38,165 nt of DNA, taken from NCBI GenBank assembly GCA_938040325.1, contig CALHXW010000392.1, positions 1 to 38,165 on the forward strand, given 5' to 3'. The position numbers and the translations under genes are program-made. Positions 15,634-22,397 of the stretch are shown here, one piece after another (the stretch's first letter is position 1; each line of letters opens with the position of its first letter). The notes beneath the pieces are model-generated. The model searched no databases, was not told the origin of the DNA, and saw nothing but the letters and a program-made list of their open reading frames with translations. Source of the DNA: an uncultured bacterium (GTDB taxonomy: Bacteria; Myxococcota_A; UBA9042; PHBI01).

Positions 15634-16470
15634 ATGACGATGAAAAAGAGCATCTACGTCCTGAGCGACGCGACCGCTGAGACCGCTGAGAGGGTCCTTC
15701 GCGCGGCGCTGATTCAGTTCAGTGACGTGGTGGCTCCGGAGGTGCGCATCTTCTCGCTTCTCCGGCGCGACGACGAGATCGAGACCGCACTCCGTGAGGC
15801 GGCCGAGGCCAACGCGCTCATCATCTACACCATCGTCAACTCGGAGCAGCGTGAGCTTCTTGAGGCCCGCGCCCTCGCCTATCAGCTTGAGACGATGGAC
15901 CTGATTGGCCAGCTCATGGGCCGCCTGTCGACCTATCTCGAGTCAAAGCCGACAGGTCAGCCAGGGCTGCCACGCCTGAACCAGGCCTATTTCGACCGCA
16001 TCGAGGCTGTCGAGTTTGCGGTCAAGCATGACGACGGCCAAGCAGCCCAGGGCTTAAAGCTGGCCGACGTCGTATTGGTTGGCTTGTCGCGCACGAGCAA
16101 GACCCCGCTATCGACCTATCTCGCCCAGAAGGGGCTCAAGGTCGCGAACGTGCCCATCGTGCTCGGGCTCCCGCTACCGCGCGAGCTTGAGGAGATCGAC
16201 CAGGACAAGGTCTACGGACTCACCGTCAGCGTCGGCGTGCTCATCCGTATCCGCAGTGCGCGCCTCAAGGCGCTCAACATGCCGACCGACACCGACTACG
16301 CACGCCGCGACCACATCATCCGAGAGCTGAAGTATGCCCGCGATATCTTCCGCCGGCATCCTGAGTGGCCGGTCGTGGACGTCTCCGAGCGAGCGATCGA
16401 AGAGACTGCCGCGATTGTCTTGCGCATTCGCGAGCAGCGGCTCCGCACACTTCGTCAGGCTCCAGCGTGA
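15634..16470 (+). CDS. ppsR: PpsR: PEP synthase regulatory kinase/phosphorylase (DUF299)
   Basis: The 278-residue product matches the DUF299 family: an N-terminal IYVLSDATAETAERVLRAAL, the P-loop-like GLSRTSKTPLSTYLAQKGLKVANVP, then VYGLTVSVGVLIRIRSARL and a C-terminal HPEWPVVDVSERAIEETA. Such proteins switch phosphoenolpyruvate synthase or pyruvate phosphate dikinase on and off through a threonine, using ADP as phosphate donor and phosphate for reactivation. The target gene is not in this window. The start at 15634 (MTMKKSIYVLSD) gives family length; ATG at 15640 is equally possible, and the frame extends upstream without support. The stop overlaps the next start (GTGA). Confidence 0.93.
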   Translation: MTMKKSIYVLSDATAETAERVLRAALIQFSDVVAPEVRIFSLLRRDDEIETALREAAEANALIIYTIVNSEQRELLEARALAYQLETMDLIGQLMGRLSTYLESKPTGQPGLPRLNQAYFDRIEAVEFAVKHDDGQAAQGLKLADVVLVGLSRTSKTPLSTYLAQKGLKVANVPIVLGLPLPRELEEIDQDKVYGLTVSVGVLIRIRSARLKALNMPTDTDYARRDHIIRELKYARDIFRRHPEWPVVDVSERAIEETAAIVLRIREQRLRTLRQAPA

Positions 16471-16943
16471 AGCTATCAACCCGCGGCGAGTACGGCCTTC
16501 GTGCCATGCTCTACCTCGCGGTGGAGTCCGGCAGCGAGTCGCGGCTCTTCCAAGCTCAGGAGATCTCAGAAGCCCAGGACATTCCGCCGCACTACCTCAA
16601 GCAGATCCTGTCCAGGCTACGGGCTGCGGGGTTGGTGCGTAGCACGCGTGGCCCTGCGGGTGGTCATGGGCTTGCTCGACCTGCGGCTGACATCTCCGTG
16701 GGGGAGATCATTCAGTGCCTCGAGGGGCAGCTGACAAGCATCAACGCCATCTTGGACATGCCCTGTTCGATCCGCGTCGGCCCTCAGAACTGCGCCATCA
16801 AGCGATTCCTCACCGAGGTCAAGCTGCAGGTTGAGCGCGTGCTCTTCGACAAGAGCCTTGCATCGCTTGCACAACATCAAGATGAGCTGGTCCAAGCGAG
16901 CTTGGTTCAGCCGGCATTCCTAACGGCGCCCAAGAGAGACTGA
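16467..16943 (+). CDS. Rrf2-family transcriptional regulator
   Basis: The 158-residue product opens with KLSTRGEYGLRAMLYLAV, the Rrf2 signature, with a winged helix to about residue 75 (QILSRLRAAGLVRSTRGPAGGHGLARPA), then a dimer helix. Rrf2 proteins that hold an Fe-S cluster have three close Cys; here I see Cys84 alone, then Cys100 and Cys109, spaced 8 apart, so a normal IscR/NsrR-type cluster is doubtful and a CymR-like cluster-free regulator is possible. CymR controls cysteine metabolism, which would suit the cystathionine beta-synthase gene upstream; that link is inference. The GTG overlaps the ppsR stop by 4 nt, implying translational coupling. Confidence 0.88.
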   Translation: MKLSTRGEYGLRAMLYLAVESGSESRLFQAQEISEAQDIPPHYLKQILSRLRAAGLVRSTRGPAGGHGLARPAADISVGEIIQCLEGQLTSINAILDMPCSIRVGPQNCAIKRFLTEVKLQVERVLFDKSLASLAQHQDELVQASLVQPAFLTAPKRD

Positions 16944-16974
16944 CCCAAGGCCCCCAGCGGGTCCGCGAGTGCGC

Positions 16975-17424
16975 TTAGCTCTTGCCGTCAACCCACACGT
17001 CTGTCACCTCAAGCACGGTGACGTCATAGTGGAGCGACTGCCCGGCCAGCGGGTGGTTGAAGTCAGCCATGATGTGGTCGGAGTGAATCTCGCGCACCTT
17101 GTACATCAGCTCAGCGCCCTTCTCGGACCGGTAGCTAAAGCGCTGTCCCTCGACGAGCTCGAGGTCGACGGGGAATCCCGCACGCGGCAGCCGCTTGACC
17201 AGCTCCTGGTCGTGCGCGCCGTAGGCGTCGTCCGGACCGATCGTGAACGACTTCTTCGCGCCAGGCTCGAGTCCGATGATACCTCGCTCCAGCCCGACGA
17301 TCACATCTCCACGGCCGCAGACAAACTCCAGCGGATACCCCTCGTGAGAGGCATCGATCTGGTTTCCAGCCGCGTCAGAGACGCTGTACTGGATGCGAAC
17401 GAGACAGTTTTTCTTGACCTTCAT
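16975..17424 (-). CDS. SlyD-type FKBP peptidyl-prolyl isomerase
   Basis: The 149-residue product follows SlyD: MKVKKNCLVRIQYSV, the FKBP strand PLEFVCGRGDVIVGLERGIIG, the DDAYGAHDQELVKRLPRAGFP entry to the insert-in-flap chaperone domain, and MADFNHPLAGQSLHYDVTVLEV at the end. SlyD proteins are cytosolic folding helpers combining proline isomerase and chaperone activity. The His/Cys-rich metal-binding tail of the Escherichia coli protein is missing, as in many SlyD-like proteins. AGGAG lies upstream of the ATG at a somewhat long distance. It is convergent with the Rrf2 gene, 31 bp apart, and transcribed alone. Confidence 0.92.
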   Translation of the reverse strand: MKVKKNCLVRIQYSVSDAAGNQIDASHEGYPLEFVCGRGDVIVGLERGIIGLEPGAKKSFTIGPDDAYGAHDQELVKRLPRAGFPVDLELVEGQRFSYRSEKGAELMYKVREIHSDHIMADFNHPLAGQSLHYDVTVLEVTDVWVDGKS

Positions 17425-17990
17425 GGCGGAGGACTCCTACCGAGCAGGGGCGCATGAGTACTTACCCCGCCACCGGATAGTCAAGATGTTTCAACTGCAT
17501 ACGCTCGTGTGGCGCAGACTGACGTCGCTCGGAGCACTGAACGGTCCGTGTCAGGAGTTCGATCGTTTACGCGAGTTGGCGTCGTGTGAGGCCGAGGGTG
17601 GAGGACGGAGTGTGCTGACGGCGCTCATGACGCTGGGAACGGACGACGTCGGCTGGGGGACGATGGTCAAATCCGTGACACGGACTTGTAGGTGAAGCTC
17701 GCCCCCCCAATACAGTCTGGATCTCGGGCGGTCTGTTCAGGCTCTCCGAGCACCGACTCGACGCACCGTATGTGGCTAACGGCGACTCGGCTGCCCCGCG
17801 TCATTGGTCCGAATGCGCCCGTCCGCCCCACCAACCGACGCATCAGGGCCAACATGCAACGAGTCGTTATCGGTGCGTAAGGTGTGGTCCTAAGGCGCGC
17901 TCGCCCGTATAGTAGCTGAGGGGCAAGCGGCGACCTGTTCGCCCCGAGGCTCCGTTTCGCGTCACAACACCGCTGGTCCAACGAGGCTGC
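17425..17990. other. Gene-free region between divergent slyD-like and kinase-like genes
   Basis: I find no supportable gene in these 566 bp; open frames here are short, lack binding sites and have no recognisable product. On the minus strand TTGACT (AGTCAA at 17479-17484) could be the -35 of the SlyD-type gene, with only weak -10 choices. On the plus strand TATAGT near 17909 resembles a -10 for the downstream kinase-like gene, but no good -35 pairs with it. A C7 run occurs near 17701. Confidence 0.5.
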
Positions 17991-19343
17991 ATGCCCGCTT
18001 GTGGAATCTATGAATTGCTCGTCGACCTCAAGGGGTCGGTCGTGGAAGCGGGGAGCGGCATTGCTGCGTTGCTTCGCGTACCAAGCGAGTCGATGGAAGG
18101 GACACCAGTGACGCGCTTCTTGCGCGGGCCGGCGATGGTTGCGTCGCCCGGTCAAACCGCGCCCGTCACGCTGAAGGTCGCCAACGCTGACAACGTCGCG
18201 GGCGTCGCAGTCCGCCGGGTCCTCGGCGATCGGATCTCCATCACGGTGCTACCAGCACCGTCGAACGACACGACGGCGACAAGCTCGGAGACGGTCACGC
18301 CGCGCCTGGTGAACGAGCTGGTCCGGAGCTCTCTCGACCCGCTCACCGGCATCATCGGCTTTGCAACACTTGCCCACATTGCGCCCACTCCTCACCGACG
18401 CCGCTACTACCTCGACCAGGTTGCGGCCCAAGCCCATCGCTGCCGACGCTTGCTGCAAGCGCTTGAAGAACGGCACCCATCCACAAGTCCAGCCCAGCGC
18501 ACCGCCAGCATTGGCGAAGCCGTCTCGGCGGCGGTGAGTGTTGTCCGGACCCAGCTTGAGGGCCACGGCCTAGTCGTCGACTGGGATCCTCCGAGCGCTC
18601 CGCTGTGGGTCAGTGGGGACAAACGGCAGCTCGTCGACGTCTTGGTCGCCATCATCGAGCGCCTTATGTCCGGACTGCAGCGCCAGTACCGGTCTCGCAC
18701 GCTGGAGCTGGTTGCGCCAAAGCAGCGCGACCACCAGGTCGAAGTCGAGCTTCGGTTCTCCGGCCAGCCCTCGAGCGCGGTTCTCGTGTCTCGCCTCGAC
18801 GTCGGCACCGGCGACAACGACAGGGACCTCTCGCGAGCCGCCTATGACGCAGCCCTGGCAGGGCTGAACGCAAGCGGCGGCTCACTGACGGTCCGCTCCG
18901 AGGGAGACACCGTTGTCGTGTCGCTGCTGCTCAATCAAGCGCTTGCGCCCAAGCGGCTCGACGACGCGCGCACACCCGTCCCACTCGCGATCCTCGCCAT
19001 CGACGCTGACGCCATGGTCGGCGAGATGTACATCGAGCTTCTGGGCGTTTCCGGCCACACGGTGAGCGTCTGCCGAAGCCTCCATGCGGCGCGTGACTCG
19101 CTGCGAAAGCAACACTTCGACCTCGTCATCGCCGACTACTTCCTGCCTGACGGCACCCTCGGCCAGCTGTGGGCTGAGCACCGAGACCAGTACCCGATCT
19201 TGTCGAAGCGCACATTGGTGGTCACCGGCCTCGACCACCATCCGGAGCTACAAACGTGGCTCGCGCGCAGCGGGACCGACAGCATCGCGAAACCGTTTGA
19301 GCCCCGCGCGCTGCTCAACCGCATCAGTCGCATGATGCCGTGA
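17991..19343 (+). CDS. Histidine-kinase-like protein with degenerate core and receiver domain
   Basis: The 450-residue product has a PAS-like N-terminal region (to about 90) and a dimerisation-type helix at 105-130 whose SLDPLTGIIGFATL matches the usual H-E-L-R-x-P-L-x-x-I-I-G-F pattern, with Arg where the phospho-accepting His is expected. An ATPase-like region follows, with GDKRQLVDVLVAIIERLM in place of the N-box, both Asn missing, and LDVGTGD resembling the G1 box. A C-terminal receiver domain (about 331-450) has Asp382 in DLVIADYF, Thr412 and Lys434, with one acid of the usual pair changed (IDADA). It may be a pseudokinase that signals through its receiver. GAGG precedes the ATG. The next gene overlaps by 4 nt. 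Confidence 0.8.
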   Translation: MPACGIYELLVDLKGSVVEAGSGIAALLRVPSESMEGTPVTRFLRGPAMVASPGQTAPVTLKVANADNVAGVAVRRVLGDRISITVLPAPSNDTTATSSETVTPRLVNELVRSSLDPLTGIIGFATLAHIAPTPHRRRYYLDQVAAQAHRCRRLLQALEERHPSTSPAQRTASIGEAVSAAVSVVRTQLEGHGLVVDWDPPSAPLWVSGDKRQLVDVLVAIIERLMSGLQRQYRSRTLELVAPKQRDHQVEVELRFSGQPSSAVLVSRLDVGTGDNDRDLSRAAYDAALAGLNASGGSLTVRSEGDTVVVSLLLNQALAPKRLDDARTPVPLAILAIDADAMVGEMYIELLGVSGHTVSVCRSLHAARDSLRKQHFDLVIADYFLPDGTLGQLWAEHRDQYPILSKRTLVVTGLDHHPELQTWLARSGTDSIAKPFEPRALLNRISRMMP

Positions 19344-19744
19344 GCGACGCGCCTCGAGGAGACGGCGAGAGGCCATCGCCAGCTCGAAGCCTTCCTGCAC
19401 GTCGGCTGCTGGGCCGAGCCCGCGAGAAACTCATCCGTGGAGGAGACGGTCTGCAGCACCGTGCCGCGGACCGAGTTCTCCAGCGCGCCGAGCGACTCTT
19501 CGACCGCCTCGACATTACCGCAGACACCCTGCACAAGGTGGCTGAGCTTGAGCTCGCCCTGCTCTCTCGGCTTGGGCCGATCGTTGACGACCTCGGTGAG
19601 CTCGTGCGCCTCAACGTCGAGGAGGCGCGTGAACGCCTCGCGCTGCGCCGGTCAGGCGCCCCGACGGCGCGTCCGTCGAGCGACGATGGCGCCAGCGACG
19701 ACCCGGACGTCATCGACGACCCGGACGTCATCGACGTCGGCTAG
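19340..19744 (+). CDS. Hypothetical protein, translationally coupled to the kinase-like gene
   Basis: The 134-residue product is not recognised. It has an Arg-rich N terminus, a central amphipathic helical stretch (RAERLFDRLDITADTLHKVAELELALLSRLGPIVDDLGELVRLN) that could pair as a coiled coil, and an acidic tail with DDPDVI twice. The GTG overlaps the upstream stop in a GTGA, the main reason for calling it. A role beside the kinase-like protein is likely by context only. Its TAG stop lies in CTAG followed by a remnant of the inverted-repeat end. Confidence is moderate. Confidence 0.6.
   Translation: MSDAPRGDGERPSPARSLPARRLLGRAREKLIRGGDGLQHRAADRVLQRAERLFDRLDITADTLHKVAELELALLSRLGPIVDDLGELVRLNVEEARERLALRRSGAPTARPSSDDGASDDPDVIDDPDVIDVG
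19697..19732 (+). repeat. Two tandem copies of an 18-bp unit
   Basis: GACGACCCGGACGTCATC occurs twice in a row and encodes DDPDVI twice near the end of the preceding hypothetical protein. The copies are identical, so the duplication is recent or kept by exchange. Confidence 0.85.
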
Positions 19745-19760
19745 TCCCAAATCAAGCGCT
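19741..19760 (+). repeat. Solo end of the CTAG inverted-repeat element
   Basis: The 20 bases CTAGTCCCAAATCAAGCGCT differ at one position from the left end of the copy at 38025-38044. The TAG is the stop codon of the gene ending at 19744. No matching right end is visible before the hairpins that follow, so this is a remnant or a single-ended use of the same sequence. Confidence 0.65.
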
Positions 19761-19770
19761 ACGAAAACAC

Positions 19771-19803
19771 ACGAGGCCGGCCTCCCACGGAGACCGGCCT
19801 CGT
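19771..19803. terminator. Hairpin between convergent genes
   Basis: ACGAGGCCGG (19771-19780) pairs perfectly with CCGGCCTCGT (19794-19803) around a 13-nt loop that can pair further. It lies in the 112-bp gap between two convergent genes and is preceded by an A-rich stretch, so it can serve the minus strand as a terminator and probably both. There is no clear T-run on the plus side. Confidence 0.6.
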
Positions 19804-19816
19804 GCCGTTCGTTCGC

Positions 19817-19844
19817 GAGGCTGACCTCGACAGAGGCCAGCCTC
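19817..19844. terminator. Second hairpin between convergent genes
   Basis: GAGGCTGACCTC (19817-19828) pairs with GAGGCCAGCCTC (19833-19844) with one mismatch and a 4-nt loop GACA. It lies 12 bp past the ompA-like stop and is most likely the minus-strand terminator, again without a strong T-run. Confidence 0.55.
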
Positions 19845-19856
19845 AGAGCGTTGCTT

Positions 19857-21185
19857 CTACTGGCGCAGCAGCTTGAACTCGATACGACGGTTGAGCGAGC
19901 GGTTCGCTTCGGTGTCGTTCGGAGCCACCGGGTTGTCAGGACCAAAGCCCTTCGTCTGCAGGCGATCGGCGCCGATGCCCTTGCCGACAAGGTACGTCTT
20001 GACCGACTTGGCGCGGCGGTCGGAGAGGTCGATGTTGAGCTCTCTTGAGCCTTCCGCTGATGTGTGGCCCTCGATCATGACCTCAACCTGCGGGTACTCC
20101 TTGAGGACACGTGCGGCCTCGTCGAGAATCGTAAACGAGCTGGGCTGGATGACGTCGCTGTTAAGGTCAAACGTGATGCCCTGAATCGCTCCGCTGAACT
20201 TCTTGACGACCTCTTCCGGCGGCGGCGGCGGGCACCCTTGGTACTTCAGCTCGCCGGGAATCTTCGGGCAGCGATCGTCGAGGTTGGCGATGGTGTCGGC
20301 GTCGGTGTCGGGGCAACCCTTGAGGGCGACCACACCAGGCTCGGTCGGGCAGCGGTCGCTCTTGTCGACCACCGTGTCGCCGTCGCTGTCGGGGCACCCA
20401 TCGTACTCAAGCGGGCCCGCGTCGTCCGGGCAGGCGTCCTTGGCGTCGACGATGGTGTCTCCATCGGCATCTGGGCAGCCTTTGGCAGTCTCAACGCCCG
20501 GGACCTTGGGACAGGCATCGACGTTGTCGAGGAAGCCGTCGCCGTCAGTGTCGAGAAGGACGGGCTCTTTCTTGCCCTCACCGCCGAACGACACGAACAA
20601 GCCACCGCTGAGCGCCAAGTCGTGGCCTGTGACCTCTGATGAGCCGTCCGCGCTGTCATCGGCCGTCGCGAGACGCACGAGGTAACGCAGATCGACGCGG
20701 AACCCGACGTTCTCCCAGGGGTAGAGCTTCACGCCAGCGACCAAGTTGGCCCCGGGGTCGACGTCGTCGCCGGCGCCTGCGCCATCTTGCGGGAACCCAA
20801 GTGCGAGCGATGGGCCGATCCCGACGAAGGGCACGAACCAGTCGTGGGTGATGGGGTGCACGACGAAGTCGAGGTGCGTCGTGAAGTAGCTCATCCGGTT
20901 GACCTCAGCGGGCGCGAAGGAGAGCGCCAGCTCAAGGCCGAACATCCGGGTGAAGTTGTACGTGCCCGAGAGCGTGTACGTGAACGTGTCGTCGAGCAGC
21001 TGCTGGAAGGCCGGCGCGTCGGTCTCGAACGGCACCGCAGCATCATCGAGGAAAAAGAGGCCACCCAACTGCAGGCCGACCTCGACGGCCCCTACCTTCT
21101 GGAAGGGCGTCGCGTGGACCGCACTCGGTGCAAACGCGAGCAATGTCGCGGCAATGAGCCCTAAACCATTCCGTCGTCCAAACAT
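19857..21185 (-). CDS. OmpA-family protein with barrel region and thrombospondin type 3 repeats
   Basis: The 442-residue product has a signal peptide (GLGLIAATLLAFAPSAVHA), a barrel-like N-terminal region of about 210 residues, then calcium-binding thrombospondin type 3 repeats (DTDGDGFLDNVDACP, DADGDTIVDAKDACP, DSDGDTVVDKSDRCP, DTDADTIANLDDRCP). A C-terminal OmpA domain follows (ITFDLNSDVIQPSS to VEVMIEGHTSAEG and NIDLSDRRAKSVKTYL), with the Asp and Arg that bind peptidoglycan. It should link the outer membrane to the cell wall. The start at 21185 has GGGGAG 6 nt upstream and places the signal peptide correctly; the frame runs 26 codons further up without support. Two hairpins lie just past its stop. 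Confidence 0.92.
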   Translation of the reverse strand: MFGRRNGLGLIAATLLAFAPSAVHATPFQKVGAVEVGLQLGGLFFLDDAAVPFETDAPAFQQLLDDTFTYTLSGTYNFTRMFGLELALSFAPAEVNRMSYFTTHLDFVVHPITHDWFVPFVGIGPSLALGFPQDGAGAGDDVDPGANLVAGVKLYPWENVGFRVDLRYLVRLATADDSADGSSEVTGHDLALSGGLFVSFGGEGKKEPVLLDTDGDGFLDNVDACPKVPGVETAKGCPDADGDTIVDAKDACPDDAGPLEYDGCPDSDGDTVVDKSDRCPTEPGVVALKGCPDTDADTIANLDDRCPKIPGELKYQGCPPPPPEEVVKKFSGAIQGITFDLNSDVIQPSSFTILDEAARVLKEYPQVEVMIEGHTSAEGSRELNIDLSDRRAKSVKTYLVGKGIGADRLQTKGFGPDNPVAPNDTEANRSLNRRIEFKLLRQ

Positions 21186-21530
21186 CTGCAGCTCCCCGTT
21201 CCGGGCGGTTCGGACCGCCCTTTGTGGAGCGCGCATATAGGCGCACGAAGTGGGAGGTGTCAACCGACCCCGGCCGACGAGCCAGCGCTAAAGAGGCGCG
21301 ATCCGCGCGATACGGATGCGCGCAAGATCACTCCCCTCCCCGCCAGATCCGCGGCTCTTGGCCGGTGGGTCTCGACGCGTTGAGCCATCGGCACCCGCCG
21401 AGCTTGCGCTGGTTCGCTCCTGCGGACCTCCGTTCGCGTCGACGAACGCACGTCAGAAGGCGTGCCGATCCCGAGTGCGATGAACACCCGTCCCGCCGTC
21501 GATACCATCGAACGTTTGACCGGTTAAGGG

Positions 21531-21559
21531 TTGGCTGCCCCAAACCACTCGCGTATACT
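21531..21559 (+). promoter_or_regulatory. Sigma70-type promoter for tetR
   Basis: TTGGCT (21531-21536) and TATACT (21554-21559) are separated by 17 bp, the best match to a housekeeping promoter in the window. Transcription would start near 21566, about 75 nt before the TetR-family start codon. Confidence 0.65.
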
Positions 21560-21570
21560 CTCCAGAATAC
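21553..21570. promoter_or_regulatory. Candidate TetR operator overlapping the -10 box
   Basis: GTATACTCTCCAGAATAC is an 18-bp imperfect palindrome with arms GTATaCT and AGaATAC. It covers the -10 box and start point of the tetR promoter, the position expected for self-repression by the TetR-family protein. No second copy was noticed by eye upstream of the patatin gene. Confidence 0.5.
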
Positions 21571-21641
21571 AGGGCGGCTCCTGACCGCGCCGGCACGCAA
21601 TTCGCTGAGTCCTCACCGCTGAGGGCGCTGAGGTGGTCTGA

Positions 21642-22241
21642 ATGGGGAGAATCAAGGGCCGAAGGCCAGAAGAGACGCGCGACTCCGTGCTGCGGGCAGC
21701 CACCTCAGCATTCGCAGAACACGGCTTCGCCGACGCGACGCTTGGGGTCATCGCCGCTCGGGCCGGGGTCACTGCGGCCACGCTTCCCTACCACTTCGGG
21801 GACAAGCGCGGACTCTACAGCGCCGTGATCGAGCGGATTCACCGCGACATTCTCAGCTCGGCGGCGCTCGTTGAGCCCGATGACGACCTGGCGACCGTCA
21901 TGGCCAAGATCATCGACTGGACCCACTCACGTCGCGACGGGATCCGCCTAGCGCTTCGCGAGGTCCTCGTTCAGCGCGACGACGTTGGCACTCCGTCGCG
22001 GCTTGTTCATGGCGTCTCCTACATTGCCGGGCGCGTTGCCCAGCGCTTCGATACGTCCGACGCCCGCGCGCTCGACGTTGTGACCACCCTCATGCACCTT
22101 GCGACACTCTACACCGTCTACCCCGTGGGGACCCACGAGCAGCTCTTCGGGCAAGACACCGCTGGCGCTCGCGAGCGGATGATCGCGACCATGGTCGCTG
22201 TGGCCGAGCGGCTTCTCGGCACGGCCGTCGACGCGTCGTAG
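21642..22241 (+). CDS. TetR/AcrR-family transcriptional regulator
   Basis: The 199-residue product has the TetR helix-turn-helix near its N terminus: RDSVLRAATSAFAEHGFADATLGVIAARAGVTAATLPYHFGDKRGLYSAVI (about residues 13-63). The ligand-binding C-terminal half is helical and variable and gives no hint of the inducer. The ATG has GAGG upstream. It has its own promoter with a palindrome over the -10, so it probably represses itself. The nearest likely targets are the patatin gene 156 bp downstream, or its group. Confidence 0.92.
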   Translation: MGRIKGRRPEETRDSVLRAATSAFAEHGFADATLGVIAARAGVTAATLPYHFGDKRGLYSAVIERIHRDILSSAALVEPDDDLATVMAKIIDWTHSRRDGIRLALREVLVQRDDVGTPSRLVHGVSYIAGRVAQRFDTSDARALDVVTTLMHLATLYTVYPVGTHEQLFGQDTAGARERMIATMVAVAERLLGTAVDAS

Positions 22242-22397
22242 CGCTTCCAGCGACCGTCTTGTGTCGCGACCGGTCGTCGTGCGGTGAACGTCGTCAGTGC
22301 ACGCGCATTCCGGCGCCGGCGGCACGCCCGCTACCCTTGCATGTTGGCCCCAAGCCTCTTGCCTGCTAGTCTCCCTGCTCCATGACAAGGAGCCTCG

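Larger units (their letters stand above)
21186..21641. other. Divergent intergenic region, ompA-like and tetR
   Basis: These 456 bp carry no supportable gene. Between 21387 and 21469 there is an outer inverted repeat ATCGGCAC/GTGCCGAT, and inside it a compact hairpin CGTTCG/CGAACG (21431-21448), suggesting a structured or repeat element. The tetR promoter and operator lie at 21531-21570. I could not assign a clear promoter to the ompA-like gene. Confidence 0.55.

Noticed and set aside
17667..18155. A minus-strand frame in the gap before the kinase-like gene
   Set aside because: It overlaps the kinase-like gene start, has no binding site and resembles nothing.
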